From an uncultured Flavobacteriaceae bacterium (GTDB taxonomy: Bacteria > Bacteroidota > Bacteroidia > Flavobacteriales > Flavobacteriaceae), in contig CALKEO010000015.1 in NCBI GenBank assembly GCA_938088195.1, forward strand, positions 1 to 47,634: a DNA stretch of 47,634 nucleotides, in the 5' to 3' direction. Every line of letters starts with the position of its first letter. Positions within the stretch are counted from its first letter, which is position 1. The notes under the pieces were generated by a model that did not search any database, was not told the origin of the DNA, and worked only from the letters and a program-made list of their open reading frames with translations. This document shows positions 36,518 through 45,545 of this stretch, piece by piece. The position numbers were made by a program, and so were the translations under genes.

Positions 36518-37537
36518 ATGGAAATGAAAAATATCAATATTTTAGAGGACTATCTTTCAATACATAAAAATATAGTTGTTATTCCTCATACAAGTCCTGA
36601 CGGAGATGCAATTGGAAGTTGTTTGGCTTTGGTTCAACTATTAAATAAATTAGGTCACAATACCAATATGATCAGCCCTAATGAAGCGCCTTATTTTCTG
36701 AAATGGACACCTGGATTCAAAAACATCATTTATTATGATTCTGAAAATGAAAAATGTTCCTCATTGATTAACAATTCTGAACTAATCTTTACATTGGACT
36801 TTAATGATTTAAAAAGAATTGGAGACTTAGGTAAAGTAATAAAACAATCATCATCAAAAATTATTATGATTGATCACCATCAAAATCCAAAGGATTACGC
36901 TGATTTAATTTTTTCTGAGCCATCCACTGGATCAACCTGTGAATTATTGTATGAAATTATTGCTAGTTTGGGTTATGAAAAAAAAATTGATACAAACATA
37001 GCCTCATGTTTATATTTGGGAATAATGACTGATACTGGGTCCTTTCAATACTCAAATGTTACCCAAAGAACTCATCAAATTATTTCCAAATTAATTAAAC
37101 TTGGAGCTATTCAAAACGAAATTCACAATAAAGTATATAACGAATCTTCCATTAGCAGATTAAAAGTATTGGGATCCGCATTAAAAAACCTCAGACTTAT
37201 TAAAGAGTTAAATACTGTTTTTATGTTTCTAAAAAAAGAAGATTTAAAAAAGTTTGATTTTAAAAAAGGAGATAGCGAAGGAATTGTTAACTATGGACTA
37301 TCATTAAAAAATATCATTTTTAGTGTTATTTTTATTGAGGATTTAGAAGAAGAAAATAAGATTAAAATATCTTTTAGATCACAAGGTGAATTTTCTTGTA
37401 ATAAATTTGCAAATACACACTTTAACGGAGGAGGACATATTAATGCTGCAGGTGGTGTTGATAATGGTCCATTAAACGATACAATAAATAAATTTAAAAA
37501 AGTAATTTACTCATATAAAAAACAATTAAATAAATGA
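36518..37537 (+). CDS. DHH-family phosphoesterase (NrnA-like oligoribonuclease/PAP phosphatase)
   Basis: About 339 residues. The DHH domain has TSPDGDAIGS near residue 26, TLDFNDL, and MIDHHQNPKDYAD (the DHH signature); the DHHA1 domain at the end has FNGGGHINAAGG. This is the NrnA architecture: degrades 2-5-mer oligoribonucleotides to mononucleotides and dephosphorylates 3'-phosphoadenosine 5'-phosphate, replacing Orn in organisms that lack it. I chose ATG 36518 because the TTG further upstream falls in the -7 box. It overlaps the PPIase gene by ATGA. Length is usual for the family. Confidence 0.92.
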   Translation: MEMKNINILEDYLSIHKNIVVIPHTSPDGDAIGSCLALVQLLNKLGHNTNMISPNEAPYFLKWTPGFKNIIYYDSENEKCSSLINNSELIFTLDFNDLKRIGDLGKVIKQSSSKIIMIDHHQNPKDYADLIFSEPSTGSTCELLYEIIASLGYEKKIDTNIASCLYLGIMTDTGSFQYSNVTQRTHQIISKLIKLGAIQNEIHNKVYNESSISRLKVLGSALKNLRLIKELNTVFMFLKKEDLKKFDFKKGDSEGIVNYGLSLKNIIFSVIFIEDLEEENKIKISFRSQGEFSCNKFANTHFNGGGHINAAGGVDNGPLNDTINKFKKVIYSYKKQLNK

Positions 37538-38613
37538 AAAAATATTTTTACACTCTAATCATAGCTTTAACATTTTCGTCATGTGTTAGTTCACATCCTG
37601 ATTTAAATGATGGTTTATATGCAGAGATAAATACAAACAAGGGGGATATGATTATTAATTTAACATATAAAAAAACTCCAGTGACAGTGGCTAATTTTGT
37701 ATCATTAAGTGAGGGAGACAATAAAGAAGTAAGCTCTGAACATAACAATAAAAAATATTATAACGGCTTAATATTTCACAGAGTAATAGAAAACTTTATG
37801 ATTCAAGGCGGATGCCCAGAGGGATCAGGCATGGGTGACCCAGGATATAAATTTAAAGATGAGTTTGACGAAAACTTAAATCACGATGGGCCTGGTATTC
37901 TATCCATGGCTAATTCAGGACCTAATACCAATGGAAGTCAGTTTTTTATAACCCATAAAGAAACACCATGGTTGAATGGTGTCCACTCTGTTTTTGGTAA
38001 AGTTGTAAAAGGTTTAGAAATAGTTGATAAAATAGAACAAAATGATACTATTAAAAACATTTCTATAATTAGAGTTGGAAAAGAGGCTAAAAAATTTAAA
38101 GCATCAAAAATATTCTCTAATCATTTTGAAGAAGATAGGATTGAAAAAAAGAAAAAAATTGCATTTCAAGAAAATATAAAATTAGGGAAGAAAAAAGAAC
38201 ACGAATCAAAAAAACAGATTGCCAAATCAACTAATTCTGGATTGCAATATGTCAAAACATATTCAAGCAATGGAGAAAAAGTAAATCCAAACAAATCTGT
38301 AATGACTCACTATGCAGTTTATTTTGAAGATGGTTCCATACTGGACACAAGTTTACTAGAAATTGCAGAAAAATACGATATAGTTAATGTTCAGAAAAAA
38401 AATGCGAATGGCTATGTCCCATTAGAATGTAAAGTTGGTCCCAATGATGCGTTAATAAGTGGTTTCAAAGAAGGATTAAAGTTATTAAATGTAGGTGATA
38501 AAGCTATTTTATATTTACCCTATTATCTTGCTTATGGCGAGGCAGGTCGTGGTTCGGTTATACCACCTAAATCAAATTTAATATTTGAAGTAGAAATAAT
38601 AGAATTAAAATAA
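37534..38613 (+). CDS. Lipoprotein peptidyl-prolyl isomerase: cyclophilin-FKBP fusion
   Basis: 359 residues. A lipoprotein signal (LTFSSC, Cys17) anchors it to a membrane facing the periplasm. Residues about 28-190 are a cyclophilin domain (GLIFHRVIENFMIQGG, MANSGPNTNGSQFFIT, HSVFGKV). A lysine-rich linker follows (about 190-240, with many E/K), then a C-terminal FKBP-type domain (about 240-359; LISGFKEGLKLLNVGDKA, LPYYLAYGEAG, IPPKSNLIFEVEIIEL). Two unrelated isomerase families in one chain imply a foldase for exported proteins. It follows the DHH gene by overlap and precedes the DUF3810 gene by 12 bp. Confidence 0.92.
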   Translation: MKKYFYTLIIALTFSSCVSSHPDLNDGLYAEINTNKGDMIINLTYKKTPVTVANFVSLSEGDNKEVSSEHNNKKYYNGLIFHRVIENFMIQGGCPEGSGMGDPGYKFKDEFDENLNHDGPGILSMANSGPNTNGSQFFITHKETPWLNGVHSVFGKVVKGLEIVDKIEQNDTIKNISIIRVGKEAKKFKASKIFSNHFEEDRIEKKKKIAFQENIKLGKKKEHESKKQIAKSTNSGLQYVKTYSSNGEKVNPNKSVMTHYAVYFEDGSILDTSLLEIAEKYDIVNVQKKNANGYVPLECKVGPNDALISGFKEGLKLLNVGDKAILYLPYYLAYGEAGRGSVIPPKSNLIFEVEIIELK

Positions 38614-38625
38614 TTTTTTTAAGGA

Positions 38626-39693
38626 ATGTTTTTTTCATATATCATTCCCTATTTTAAAAAAAACATAGGTTTATTTATTTGTTTTGTTGTAATTGTATTT
38701 TTAGAGTTAGTTAAAAAAGACCCTGCATTAATAGATAAATACTACAGCTCACTGTTTTACATTAATAATTCAAAAATATTTTTGTATTACTTTGGGAAAA
38801 TACCTTTTTCTTTAGGAGATTTTTTATATTTTTTAATTCCAGTATTTCTTTTTTTGTTAAATAAGAAGCGAAACACGAGAAGAAAAAACTTGAAAATTTC
38901 TTTTCAATACTTAGCTGTAATATATATTTTTTTTCAATTACTATGGGGTTTAAATTACCATCGAACCCCTCTAATTGATAAATTCTCAATTAAAAACACT
39001 TACAACTTCGACTCATTAATCAAAGCAACCGATTTATTTATTGAAAACACTAACAGAATACATAAAAAAATTTCCAATAATGATACTATTCCAGTTAGTT
39101 TTAATATTGAAAAGGAGGAGTTGTTTAATAATTCTATAAACGCTATTAAAACATTTGATCACCCCCACATCATAAATAAAATTAAAAAAGTATCTAGTGT
39201 TAAAAATTCTATTTTAAGTACTCCCCTATCTTACATGGGTTTTAGCGGATATATAAACCCATTTACTTTGGAAGCTCAAATAAATGTTAACACCCCCCAA
39301 TTATATCTTCCTACTACAATATGTCACGAAATTGCACACCAAATGGGATATTCTGCTGAAAATGAAGCAAATTTTATAGGAATTTTAGCAGCCATAAGTT
39401 CAGAAAATAATTTAATTAGTTATAGCGGCTACGTACAAGGCTTAAGACATCTTTTAAATGAAATTTATAAAACCAATAAAACTAGCCATAGTGAAATTAT
39501 TTTGAAATTAAATAAAGGTGTTATTTTAAATATTCAGCAAGCAAATAACGAATTAAAAAAATATACAAATCCATTAGAACCGTATATAAAAAAAACGTAC
39601 GACTATTTTTTAAAAGCTAACAAACAAACTGCAGGTATTAAAAGTTACAGCTTGGTTGTTAATTTACTTGTTAATCAATACTCTAATCAATAA
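38626..39693 (+). CDS. DUF3810 membrane protein with zinc-protease motif
   Basis: 355 residues. Three membrane helices at the N-terminus (about 14-30, 62-82, 95-115) precede a globular domain that contains CHEIAHQMGYSAENEANF: H234, E235 and H238 form HExxH, with a downstream glutamate (E245 or E247) as possible third ligand. This is the DUF3810 family of Bacteroidota, probably a membrane-bound zinc metallopeptidase of unknown substrate. An AAGGA ribosome-binding-like sequence precedes the ATG. It is 12 bp after the PPIase gene and overlaps the convergent Asp-box gene by 11 bp at 39683-39693. Confidence 0.82.
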   Translation: MFFSYIIPYFKKNIGLFICFVVIVFLELVKKDPALIDKYYSSLFYINNSKIFLYYFGKIPFSLGDFLYFLIPVFLFLLNKKRNTRRKNLKISFQYLAVIYIFFQLLWGLNYHRTPLIDKFSIKNTYNFDSLIKATDLFIENTNRIHKKISNNDTIPVSFNIEKEELFNNSINAIKTFDHPHIINKIKKVSSVKNSILSTPLSYMGFSGYINPFTLEAQINVNTPQLYLPTTICHEIAHQMGYSAENEANFIGILAAISSENNLISYSGYVQGLRHLLNEIYKTNKTSHSEIILKLNKGVILNIQQANNELKKYTNPLEPYIKKTYDYFLKANKQTAGIKSYSLVVNLLVNQYSNQ

Positions 39694-42600
39694 TTTTAGG
39701 GGCACCTAAACTTTCTAAGTTCTGACTTAATTTATTAACTGCATTAATAAATTCATTTATTTCTGGAACTATACTTTCCCATTGTTTTTTTCCAATTTTA
39801 AAATTTTCAATATGATGCTTCGTTGGTCCGTACGAATTACCATACAAACTTCTTTTAGCAACTGAAATACGATCGGATACAAGTGGTATATCCTTTTCTC
39901 CAATTTCTTTTTTTGATTTATTACCAAAAAGAAGAACTTCAATTAAGTTCATCTCGTCCTTTAAACTTTTGACTCTATTTGTCAAGTCGGAATCAATATT
40001 ATTAATATACCTTAAAGCATAATCAAAATTAGTTTGTTTCTTTTTTGCTTTTGTATAATCAGAAATTATCATTGATGAACTAATTTCAAATTTATTCAAT
40101 TCAGTGATAAAATCTTCAATTTCAGTTGTTAATGGATTTTTTAATACATTTTCCCTAATTCTTTTTACCTTAAAAGTCTTACTTTCAGTTAACTCCTTTA
40201 ATTCACCATTAACTAATTCCAACAATCGTAAAGAATATTTTCCAGGCTTTACAGGAATTGAAGATTGATAATTTCTAGAATTTGAATTTAATGACACTGG
40301 CAAAGGTTTTGAAAGATTCCACGTCACTCTATTTATACCTTTTTTTGTTGAACCGTTAATTCTGTCAACTAATTCACCGTTTACATCCCTAATTTCTAAT
40401 ATTAACTTAGGTTTTGATTCATTAACCTCTTTATCTAATTCATTCCAACCAGAAAAAGGGACATCTTTGTTTAATTTATCTAATTCTTTCTCCCTTTCCG
40501 ACCTGATAGATTTCAAAGACTTGTAAGATTTGGGTAAGTTATATGTAAAAACAGCTCCATAAGGTGGGTTTTCCGAACTGTAATAAGATGACCCTTGACT
40601 AGACGTACCAGATCTTATTGGATTATACTGAAGTGCTTCTCTAACATCAAATAATAAATGCTCATTTCTATTTTCTTTATTTATTGATCTTAGCGGTGAA
40701 TAATCATCTAAAACATAAAAACCTCTTCCAAAAGTCGCTAAAACTAAATCATTTTCTCTTTTTTGAATTGCGAGGTCTCTAATTGAAATAGTCGGTAGTC
40801 CAGTTGAAAATTTAATCCATTTTTCACCTTGATTATTAGAAAAATACAACCCATATTCAGAAGCTAAAAATAATAGATTTGGATCAATATGATCTTGAAC
40901 AATCCTCCATATAAAAGTGTCTTCTGGCAATCCATTAACAATTGATTTCCAAGATTTTCCACCATTTGAAGTCTTATATAAATAAGGTCTATAATCCCCA
41001 AACTTGTGGTTGTCCAATGCTACATATGCAACTTGGCTATCAAAATGATCAGCTTTAATATCATTAACAAAAGAAGTGCTTGGAACGCCAGGTAGTTTAT
41101 CAACAGACATAGATATCCAAGTCAAACCACCATCCTTTGTTGTCTGGATTAAACCATCATCTGTACCAGCATATAAAATGTTTTGATTTAATACAGATTC
41201 ACTTAATGAGGTTATTGTGTTATATGTTGACATTGCATAAACATCAAGGGCAGTATCCCAACTTTGTTGTTTTCCCATAATAGGTAATTCTAACCTTTCC
41301 TGGTTCTTAGTTAAATCTTTAGAAATTGGAGTCCAACTGTCACCTCTGTCATCAGACTTCCAAACTCTTTGAGAACCAAAATACAGTCGCTTTGGATTAT
41401 GAGAACTTACTAAAATTGGAGAATCCCAATTAAACCTTTCGTAATCTTCATTTAATCCAGAATAGGGTCTTATCGACACAGCTTCACCTGTTGTTCTGTC
41501 AACTCTGTTAAGGTAACCTTGCTGAGACTGAGCATAAACTATATTTGGATTTCCTGGTTCAGTTGCTGGTTGATGTCCATCTCCTCCTAATAAAACGAAC
41601 CAGTCGCTATTTACAATTCCGTTAGACCTAAATGTTCTACTTGGACCGCCTTGTGTATTATTATCTTGAGTTCCACCATAAATATTATAAAAAGGGTATG
41701 AATCGTCAACAGCTAGTTTATAAAATTGAGTTAGAGGAAGATTATTAACATATTTCCATGATTTAGTATCATCAAAAGATTCATAAATTCCACCGTCTGT
41801 TCCGACTAGCAAATAGTTGGGGTCGTTTTTCTTAAATGTCATAGAATGATTGTCAGAATGTTTATTTCTTTCACTCATTCTATAAAAAGTTTTTCCGCCG
41901 TCATCAGAAACTTGAACTCTGACATCCATTAAATAAATTTTATCAAAATGGTGAGGAGAAGCAACTAATTCTTGATAATAATGCGGTCCAGTAGCGCCAG
42001 ATACTGTGTCGGACATTTTTTTCCAACTTTCTCCTCGGTTTGATGACCTGTAAACGGCTCCTTTTCTTCTATCAAGTTCAATGGCAGCATACAATACATC
42101 AGGATTTATTTCAGAGATAGCCAAACCAATTTTACCAAGTTTCCCAGTTGGTAAACCAGTTTTTAATTGTCTCCAGGAATCACCTCCATCTGTACTTTTA
42201 AATAGTTTTGTTCCTACTCCTCCACCAATATAAGCTGCAACATTTCTGTGTCTTTGCCAAGTGGCAGCATACATAATATTCTCATCTCTTGGATCCACAA
42301 CCACGTCAGTTACCCCAGTCCACTCGTTTACACTGAGAACTAAATTCCAATTACTACCACCATCAATAGATTTATAAAGTCCTCTATCACCACCACTTGA
42401 CCAAAGTGGGCCCTGAGAGGCAACAAAAACTATATTTGAATCTTTTTTATTCACTATAATTTTTGATATATGTTCGGAATTATTTAAACCTTTATTTTTC
42501 CATGTTTTTCCACCATCTTTTGTAACAAAAACACCTTTACCTATACCCACGTGTCTTCCACCAACATTCTCTCCTGTACCCAACCAAATAGTACTAGTAT

Positions 42601-42916
42601 TGTTGGGGTCAATTGTAATACTTCCTGTAGAATAAAATGGCTGGTTATCTGTTAAAGGTGTCCAGGTAGTTCCCGAATTGACGGTCTTCCATACGCCACC
42701 AGAACCCACAGCAACATACCATTCGTTCTCATTTTCAGGATTAATTGCAATTTCAGCAATTCTTCCCGACATAAAAGCAGGACCAATAGATCTAAATTTT
42801 AAACCTGAGTAAAGGCTTGACTCGTTGTTTGAGTCCTTTTTATTTTTTTGCGAAAAACTGTTGTTATAAGAAAACAAAAGAAAAAACAACAGAGTATATT
42901 TTATAACTTTGTTCAT
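39683..42916 (-). CDS. Secreted Asp-box (BNR/sortilin-like) repeat protein
   Basis: 1077 residues, signal peptide 1-23 (ending FSQ). At least eight SxDxGxTW-type Asp-boxes are visible (TKDGGKTWK, SIDGGSNWN, STDGGDSWR, SSNRGESWK, SDDRGDSWT, TKDGGLTWI, TSNGGKSWK, SNNQGEKWI), predicting a beta-propeller or two over about 40-750, related to VPS10/sortilin and often annotated as glycosyl hydrolase. No sialidase catalytic set is apparent, so enzymatic activity is uncertain. A further beta-rich region (about 840-950, with KKGINRVTWNLSKP) resembles a FlgD-like Ig fold. Exported, probably a binding or surface protein; its partner is unknown. Confidence 0.85.
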   Translation of the reverse strand: MNKVIKYTLLFFLLFSYNNSFSQKNKKDSNNESSLYSGLKFRSIGPAFMSGRIAEIAINPENENEWYVAVGSGGVWKTVNSGTTWTPLTDNQPFYSTGSITIDPNNTSTIWLGTGENVGGRHVGIGKGVFVTKDGGKTWKNKGLNNSEHISKIIVNKKDSNIVFVASQGPLWSSGGDRGLYKSIDGGSNWNLVLSVNEWTGVTDVVVDPRDENIMYAATWQRHRNVAAYIGGGVGTKLFKSTDGGDSWRQLKTGLPTGKLGKIGLAISEINPDVLYAAIELDRRKGAVYRSSNRGESWKKMSDTVSGATGPHYYQELVASPHHFDKIYLMDVRVQVSDDGGKTFYRMSERNKHSDNHSMTFKKNDPNYLLVGTDGGIYESFDDTKSWKYVNNLPLTQFYKLAVDDSYPFYNIYGGTQDNNTQGGPSRTFRSNGIVNSDWFVLLGGDGHQPATEPGNPNIVYAQSQQGYLNRVDRTTGEAVSIRPYSGLNEDYERFNWDSPILVSSHNPKRLYFGSQRVWKSDDRGDSWTPISKDLTKNQERLELPIMGKQQSWDTALDVYAMSTYNTITSLSESVLNQNILYAGTDDGLIQTTKDGGLTWISMSVDKLPGVPSTSFVNDIKADHFDSQVAYVALDNHKFGDYRPYLYKTSNGGKSWKSIVNGLPEDTFIWRIVQDHIDPNLLFLASEYGLYFSNNQGEKWIKFSTGLPTISIRDLAIQKRENDLVLATFGRGFYVLDDYSPLRSINKENRNEHLLFDVREALQYNPIRSGTSSQGSSYYSSENPPYGAVFTYNLPKSYKSLKSIRSEREKELDKLNKDVPFSGWNELDKEVNESKPKLILEIRDVNGELVDRINGSTKKGINRVTWNLSKPLPVSLNSNSRNYQSSIPVKPGKYSLRLLELVNGELKELTESKTFKVKRIRENVLKNPLTTEIEDFITELNKFEISSSMIISDYTKAKKKQTNFDYALRYINNIDSDLTNRVKSLKDEMNLIEVLLFGNKSKKEIGEKDIPLVSDRISVAKRSLYGNSYGPTKHHIENFKIGKKQWESIVPEINEFINAVNKLSQNLESLGAPKIID

Positions 42917-42986
42917 ATGATAATTTTTTATTGGAATAATTTAAATATAATTAATAATATCTATTTTTTCATTTTAAATTTACCAA

Positions 42987-44387
42987 ATGTCAAAAAATAA
43001 ATTGTTTGAATCTGTTGAAATATTTGATATTGGATCTAAGGGACAGACTATTGCTAAATCAAATGAAGGAATAGTTTTAATGGTTAAAAATGGAGTTCCT
43101 GGAGACATAGTTGATATAAAAACATATAGAAAAAAGAAAAATTACTTTTTAGGTAATATTGTTAACTATCAATCATATTCAAAATATAGAGTTAATCCTA
43201 AATGTGAACATTTTGGTTTGTGTGGAGGATGTAAATTACAAAATATTTCTTACGATTATCAAACTAAATTAAAAGAGAATAAAATTAAACACTCTTTTAA
43301 TAAAATTTTTAAAAATGTTAATATTAATCCGATTCTTAAGTGTAAAGACAAATTTAATTACAGAAATAAGCTTGAGTTTTCATTTACAGATAATAAATGG
43401 TTGACAAATGATGAAATTAAGAAAAATAATGATATTGATCGAAGAGGAATAGGGTTTCATAAAGCTGGAATGTGGGACAAAATAGTGGATATTAAACAGT
43501 GTCACCTACAAGAGGAACCGTCAAACAAGATTAGAATCGCGTTAAAACAATTTGCCAAGAATAACAATATTTCGTTTTATAATTCTAGATTAAAAAAAGG
43601 ACTATTAAGAACTGTTACAATAAGAAGCAGTAGTCTTAATCAATTTATGGTATTAGTTCAATTTTTTGAAAATAATGAAAAAGATATTTCATTAGTTATG
43701 GATTTTTTGAAAGACTCTTCTAAAGAAATTTACTCTTTACTTTACTGCATTAATAATAAAGAAAACGACAGTATATATGATAGAGAAATAATCCTTTATG
43801 AAGGTAAAAATTATATTGAAGAAAAAATAAAAGATTTGATTTTCAAGATTTATCCAAAATCTTTTTTTCAAACAAACATCGACCAGACAATAATACTTTA
43901 TAAAATAGTTGAAAAATTCGCTGATTTAAATGGTAGTGAAATTGTGTATGACCTTTATTCAGGTTTAGGAACTATTTCTCAATTTTTAGCAAAAAAAGCA
44001 AAAAAGGTAATAGGAATTGAAAGTATTGAGGAAGCTGTGAATTCTGCAAAGGAAAGTGCAATCGTGAATAATATTAATAATGTAAAATTTCAGACTGGGG
44101 ATATGAAAACAATTTTTACCTCTAACTTCATTAAAAAACACGGAAATCCCGATATTATTATAACGGACCCACCAAGAGATGGTATGCACAAGGATGTTAT
44201 TAAAGAAATATTAAAATTAAAAACTAAGACAATTGTATATGTTAGTTGTAACCCAGCTACTCAATTACGAGATTTAGAAAAATTAAAAGAAAAATATGCT
44301 ATTCTTAAAGTTCAACCTGTCGATATGTTTCCTCATACAGATCATGTTGAAAATGTTGTACTTTTGAAGCATAAGTTAATTAAATGA
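42987..44387 (+). CDS. rlmD: 23S rRNA (uracil-C5)-methyltransferase RlmD-type
   Basis: 466 residues. An N-terminal TRAM RNA-binding domain (about 1-60) is followed by the Fe-S cluster cysteines C73, C79, C82 (CEHFGLCGGCK) and C172 (KQCHL), then a SAM-binding domain (YDLYSGLGTISQFL) and the catalytic cysteine C421 in VSCNPAT. Members make 5-methyluridine at U1939 (RlmD) or U747 (RlmC) of 23S rRNA; length and TRAM domain fit RlmD, though the exact site cannot be told from sequence. Overlaps the start of the DUF6452 gene by 4 bp. Confidence 0.9.
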   Translation: MSKNKLFESVEIFDIGSKGQTIAKSNEGIVLMVKNGVPGDIVDIKTYRKKKNYFLGNIVNYQSYSKYRVNPKCEHFGLCGGCKLQNISYDYQTKLKENKIKHSFNKIFKNVNINPILKCKDKFNYRNKLEFSFTDNKWLTNDEIKKNNDIDRRGIGFHKAGMWDKIVDIKQCHLQEEPSNKIRIALKQFAKNNNISFYNSRLKKGLLRTVTIRSSSLNQFMVLVQFFENNEKDISLVMDFLKDSSKEIYSLLYCINNKENDSIYDREIILYEGKNYIEEKIKDLIFKIYPKSFFQTNIDQTIILYKIVEKFADLNGSEIVYDLYSGLGTISQFLAKKAKKVIGIESIEEAVNSAKESAIVNNINNVKFQTGDMKTIFTSNFIKKHGNPDIIITDPPRDGMHKDVIKEILKLKTKTIVYVSCNPATQLRDLEKLKEKYAILKVQPVDMFPHTDHVENVVLLKHKLIK

Positions 44388-44866
44388 AAAAAACAGTTTT
44401 AATAATTTTTATAACTTATTTTTTAAGTTCATGCGAACCTGATGATATATGTTTGAGCTCAATTTCAGATACACCTAAGTTAACTATTGGATTTTTCGAC
44501 GAAGCTAGTGGACAAAAAAAAGATGTAACCAATTTAAAAATTCAAGGAGACGGTATTGAAAAAAACTATTTAATTAAAACAACTGATTCTATTTCTATTC
44601 CGCTCAAAAATTTAGATAATATTTCTGGTTTTTTCTTTATTAAAGATTTTGATGAAGAAGTCGAAGGTTCTGGCAACAATGATCACATTTTATTTAATTA
44701 TCAAAATAATCATATTTACATAAGTAGAGCTTGTGGTTATGTTTCTAATTATGAACTAAACAAAATAATTATTGAAAACGACAACAGCAATTGGATCGTA
44801 AAATCTGAAATAACGAATCCAATAGTCATAAATGAAAAAGCTATACATGTTAAAATATTTCATTAA
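44384..44866 (+). CDS. DUF6452 family lipoprotein
   Basis: 160 residues with a lipoprotein signal (FLSSCEPDDIC, lipidated Cys17). The acidic residues right after the cysteine (EPDD) resemble the surface-export signal of Bacteroidota lipoproteins, so it may reach the outer leaflet; that is inference. The remainder is a small beta-rich domain typical of DUF6452, unknown function. It starts within the end of rlmD (ATGA overlap) and overlaps the DUF6048 gene, an order conserved in flavobacteria. Confidence 0.8.
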   Translation: MKKTVLIIFITYFLSSCEPDDICLSSISDTPKLTIGFFDEASGQKKDVTNLKIQGDGIEKNYLIKTTDSISIPLKNLDNISGFFFIKDFDEEVEGSGNNDHILFNYQNNHIYISRACGYVSNYELNKIIIENDNSNWIVKSEITNPIVINEKAIHVKIFH

Positions 44867-45545
44867 AACAATATTAATCACTGTAAGCTTAAGTAGTTTT
44901 TCTCAAGAAACTAGTGTGATTGATTCGTTATCAAAACAATCAGTTTTTGGAATAAAAATTGGTTTAGACCTAAGTAAACAAATAAGAATGTTAACAGAAT
45001 CTGACTTTAAGGGAATGGTATTTACTGGAGATTATAAAATTAACGAAAGACTTTATTTAGCTACTGAATTTGGATCTGAAGAAAAAAAGGTATCAAATGA
45101 GGTGCTTGATTTCAATACAGAAGGTACATTTTTAAAGCTCGGAGCTAATTATAATGTTTATAACAACAGAGAGGGAATGGATAATGAAATTTATGTTGGG
45201 TTTAGATATGCAATTGGAAATTTTAATCATAAATTAAACTCATACACGATATATAATTTGGATAATTATTGGAACCAAAATTTAGTTAATAGTAATATTG
45301 ATTTCAATAATTTAAACGCAAATTGGTTTGAATTAGTTTTTGGTTTTAATGCCAAAATAATTAATAATATTTATGGAGGTTTAAGTCTAAGGTTAAAAAG
45401 ATTATTGAATCAAAATATTCCTGAAAATTTTAACAATCTATACATACCAGGATTTAACAAGGTAACTGAGGAAAATAATATTGGAGTGGGGTTTTCCTAT
45501 TCAATTTACTATCATATTCCATTATTTAAAAAAAATAAAAATTAG
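44847..45545 (+). CDS. DUF6048 family beta-barrel-like exported protein
   Basis: About 232 residues: signal peptide MLKYFIKTILITVSLSSFSQ and then alternating beta strands (GIKIGLDLSKQI, LYLATEFGSEEK, YVGFRYAIGNF, NIYGGLSLRLKRL, IGVGFSYSIYYHIP), suggesting a small outer-membrane beta-barrel with a porin-like C-terminal strand. Matches the DUF6048 family, function unknown. I took the ATG at 44847, which starts the signal peptide; an upstream in-frame ATG at 44832 is the alternative. Both overlap the DUF6452 gene (20 or 35 bp). Its TAG shares bases with the stop of the convergent THUMP gene. Confidence 0.8.
   Translation: MLKYFIKTILITVSLSSFSQETSVIDSLSKQSVFGIKIGLDLSKQIRMLTESDFKGMVFTGDYKINERLYLATEFGSEEKKVSNEVLDFNTEGTFLKLGANYNVYNNREGMDNEIYVGFRYAIGNFNHKLNSYTIYNLDNYWNQNLVNSNIDFNNLNANWFELVFGFNAKIINNIYGGLSLRLKRLLNQNIPENFNNLYIPGFNKVTEENNIGVGFSYSIYYHIPLFKKNKN

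Noticed and set aside
39683-42916. Sialidase activity for the Asp-box protein
   Set aside because: Asp-boxes occur in many propellers; the arginine triad and other sialidase residues could not be identified.
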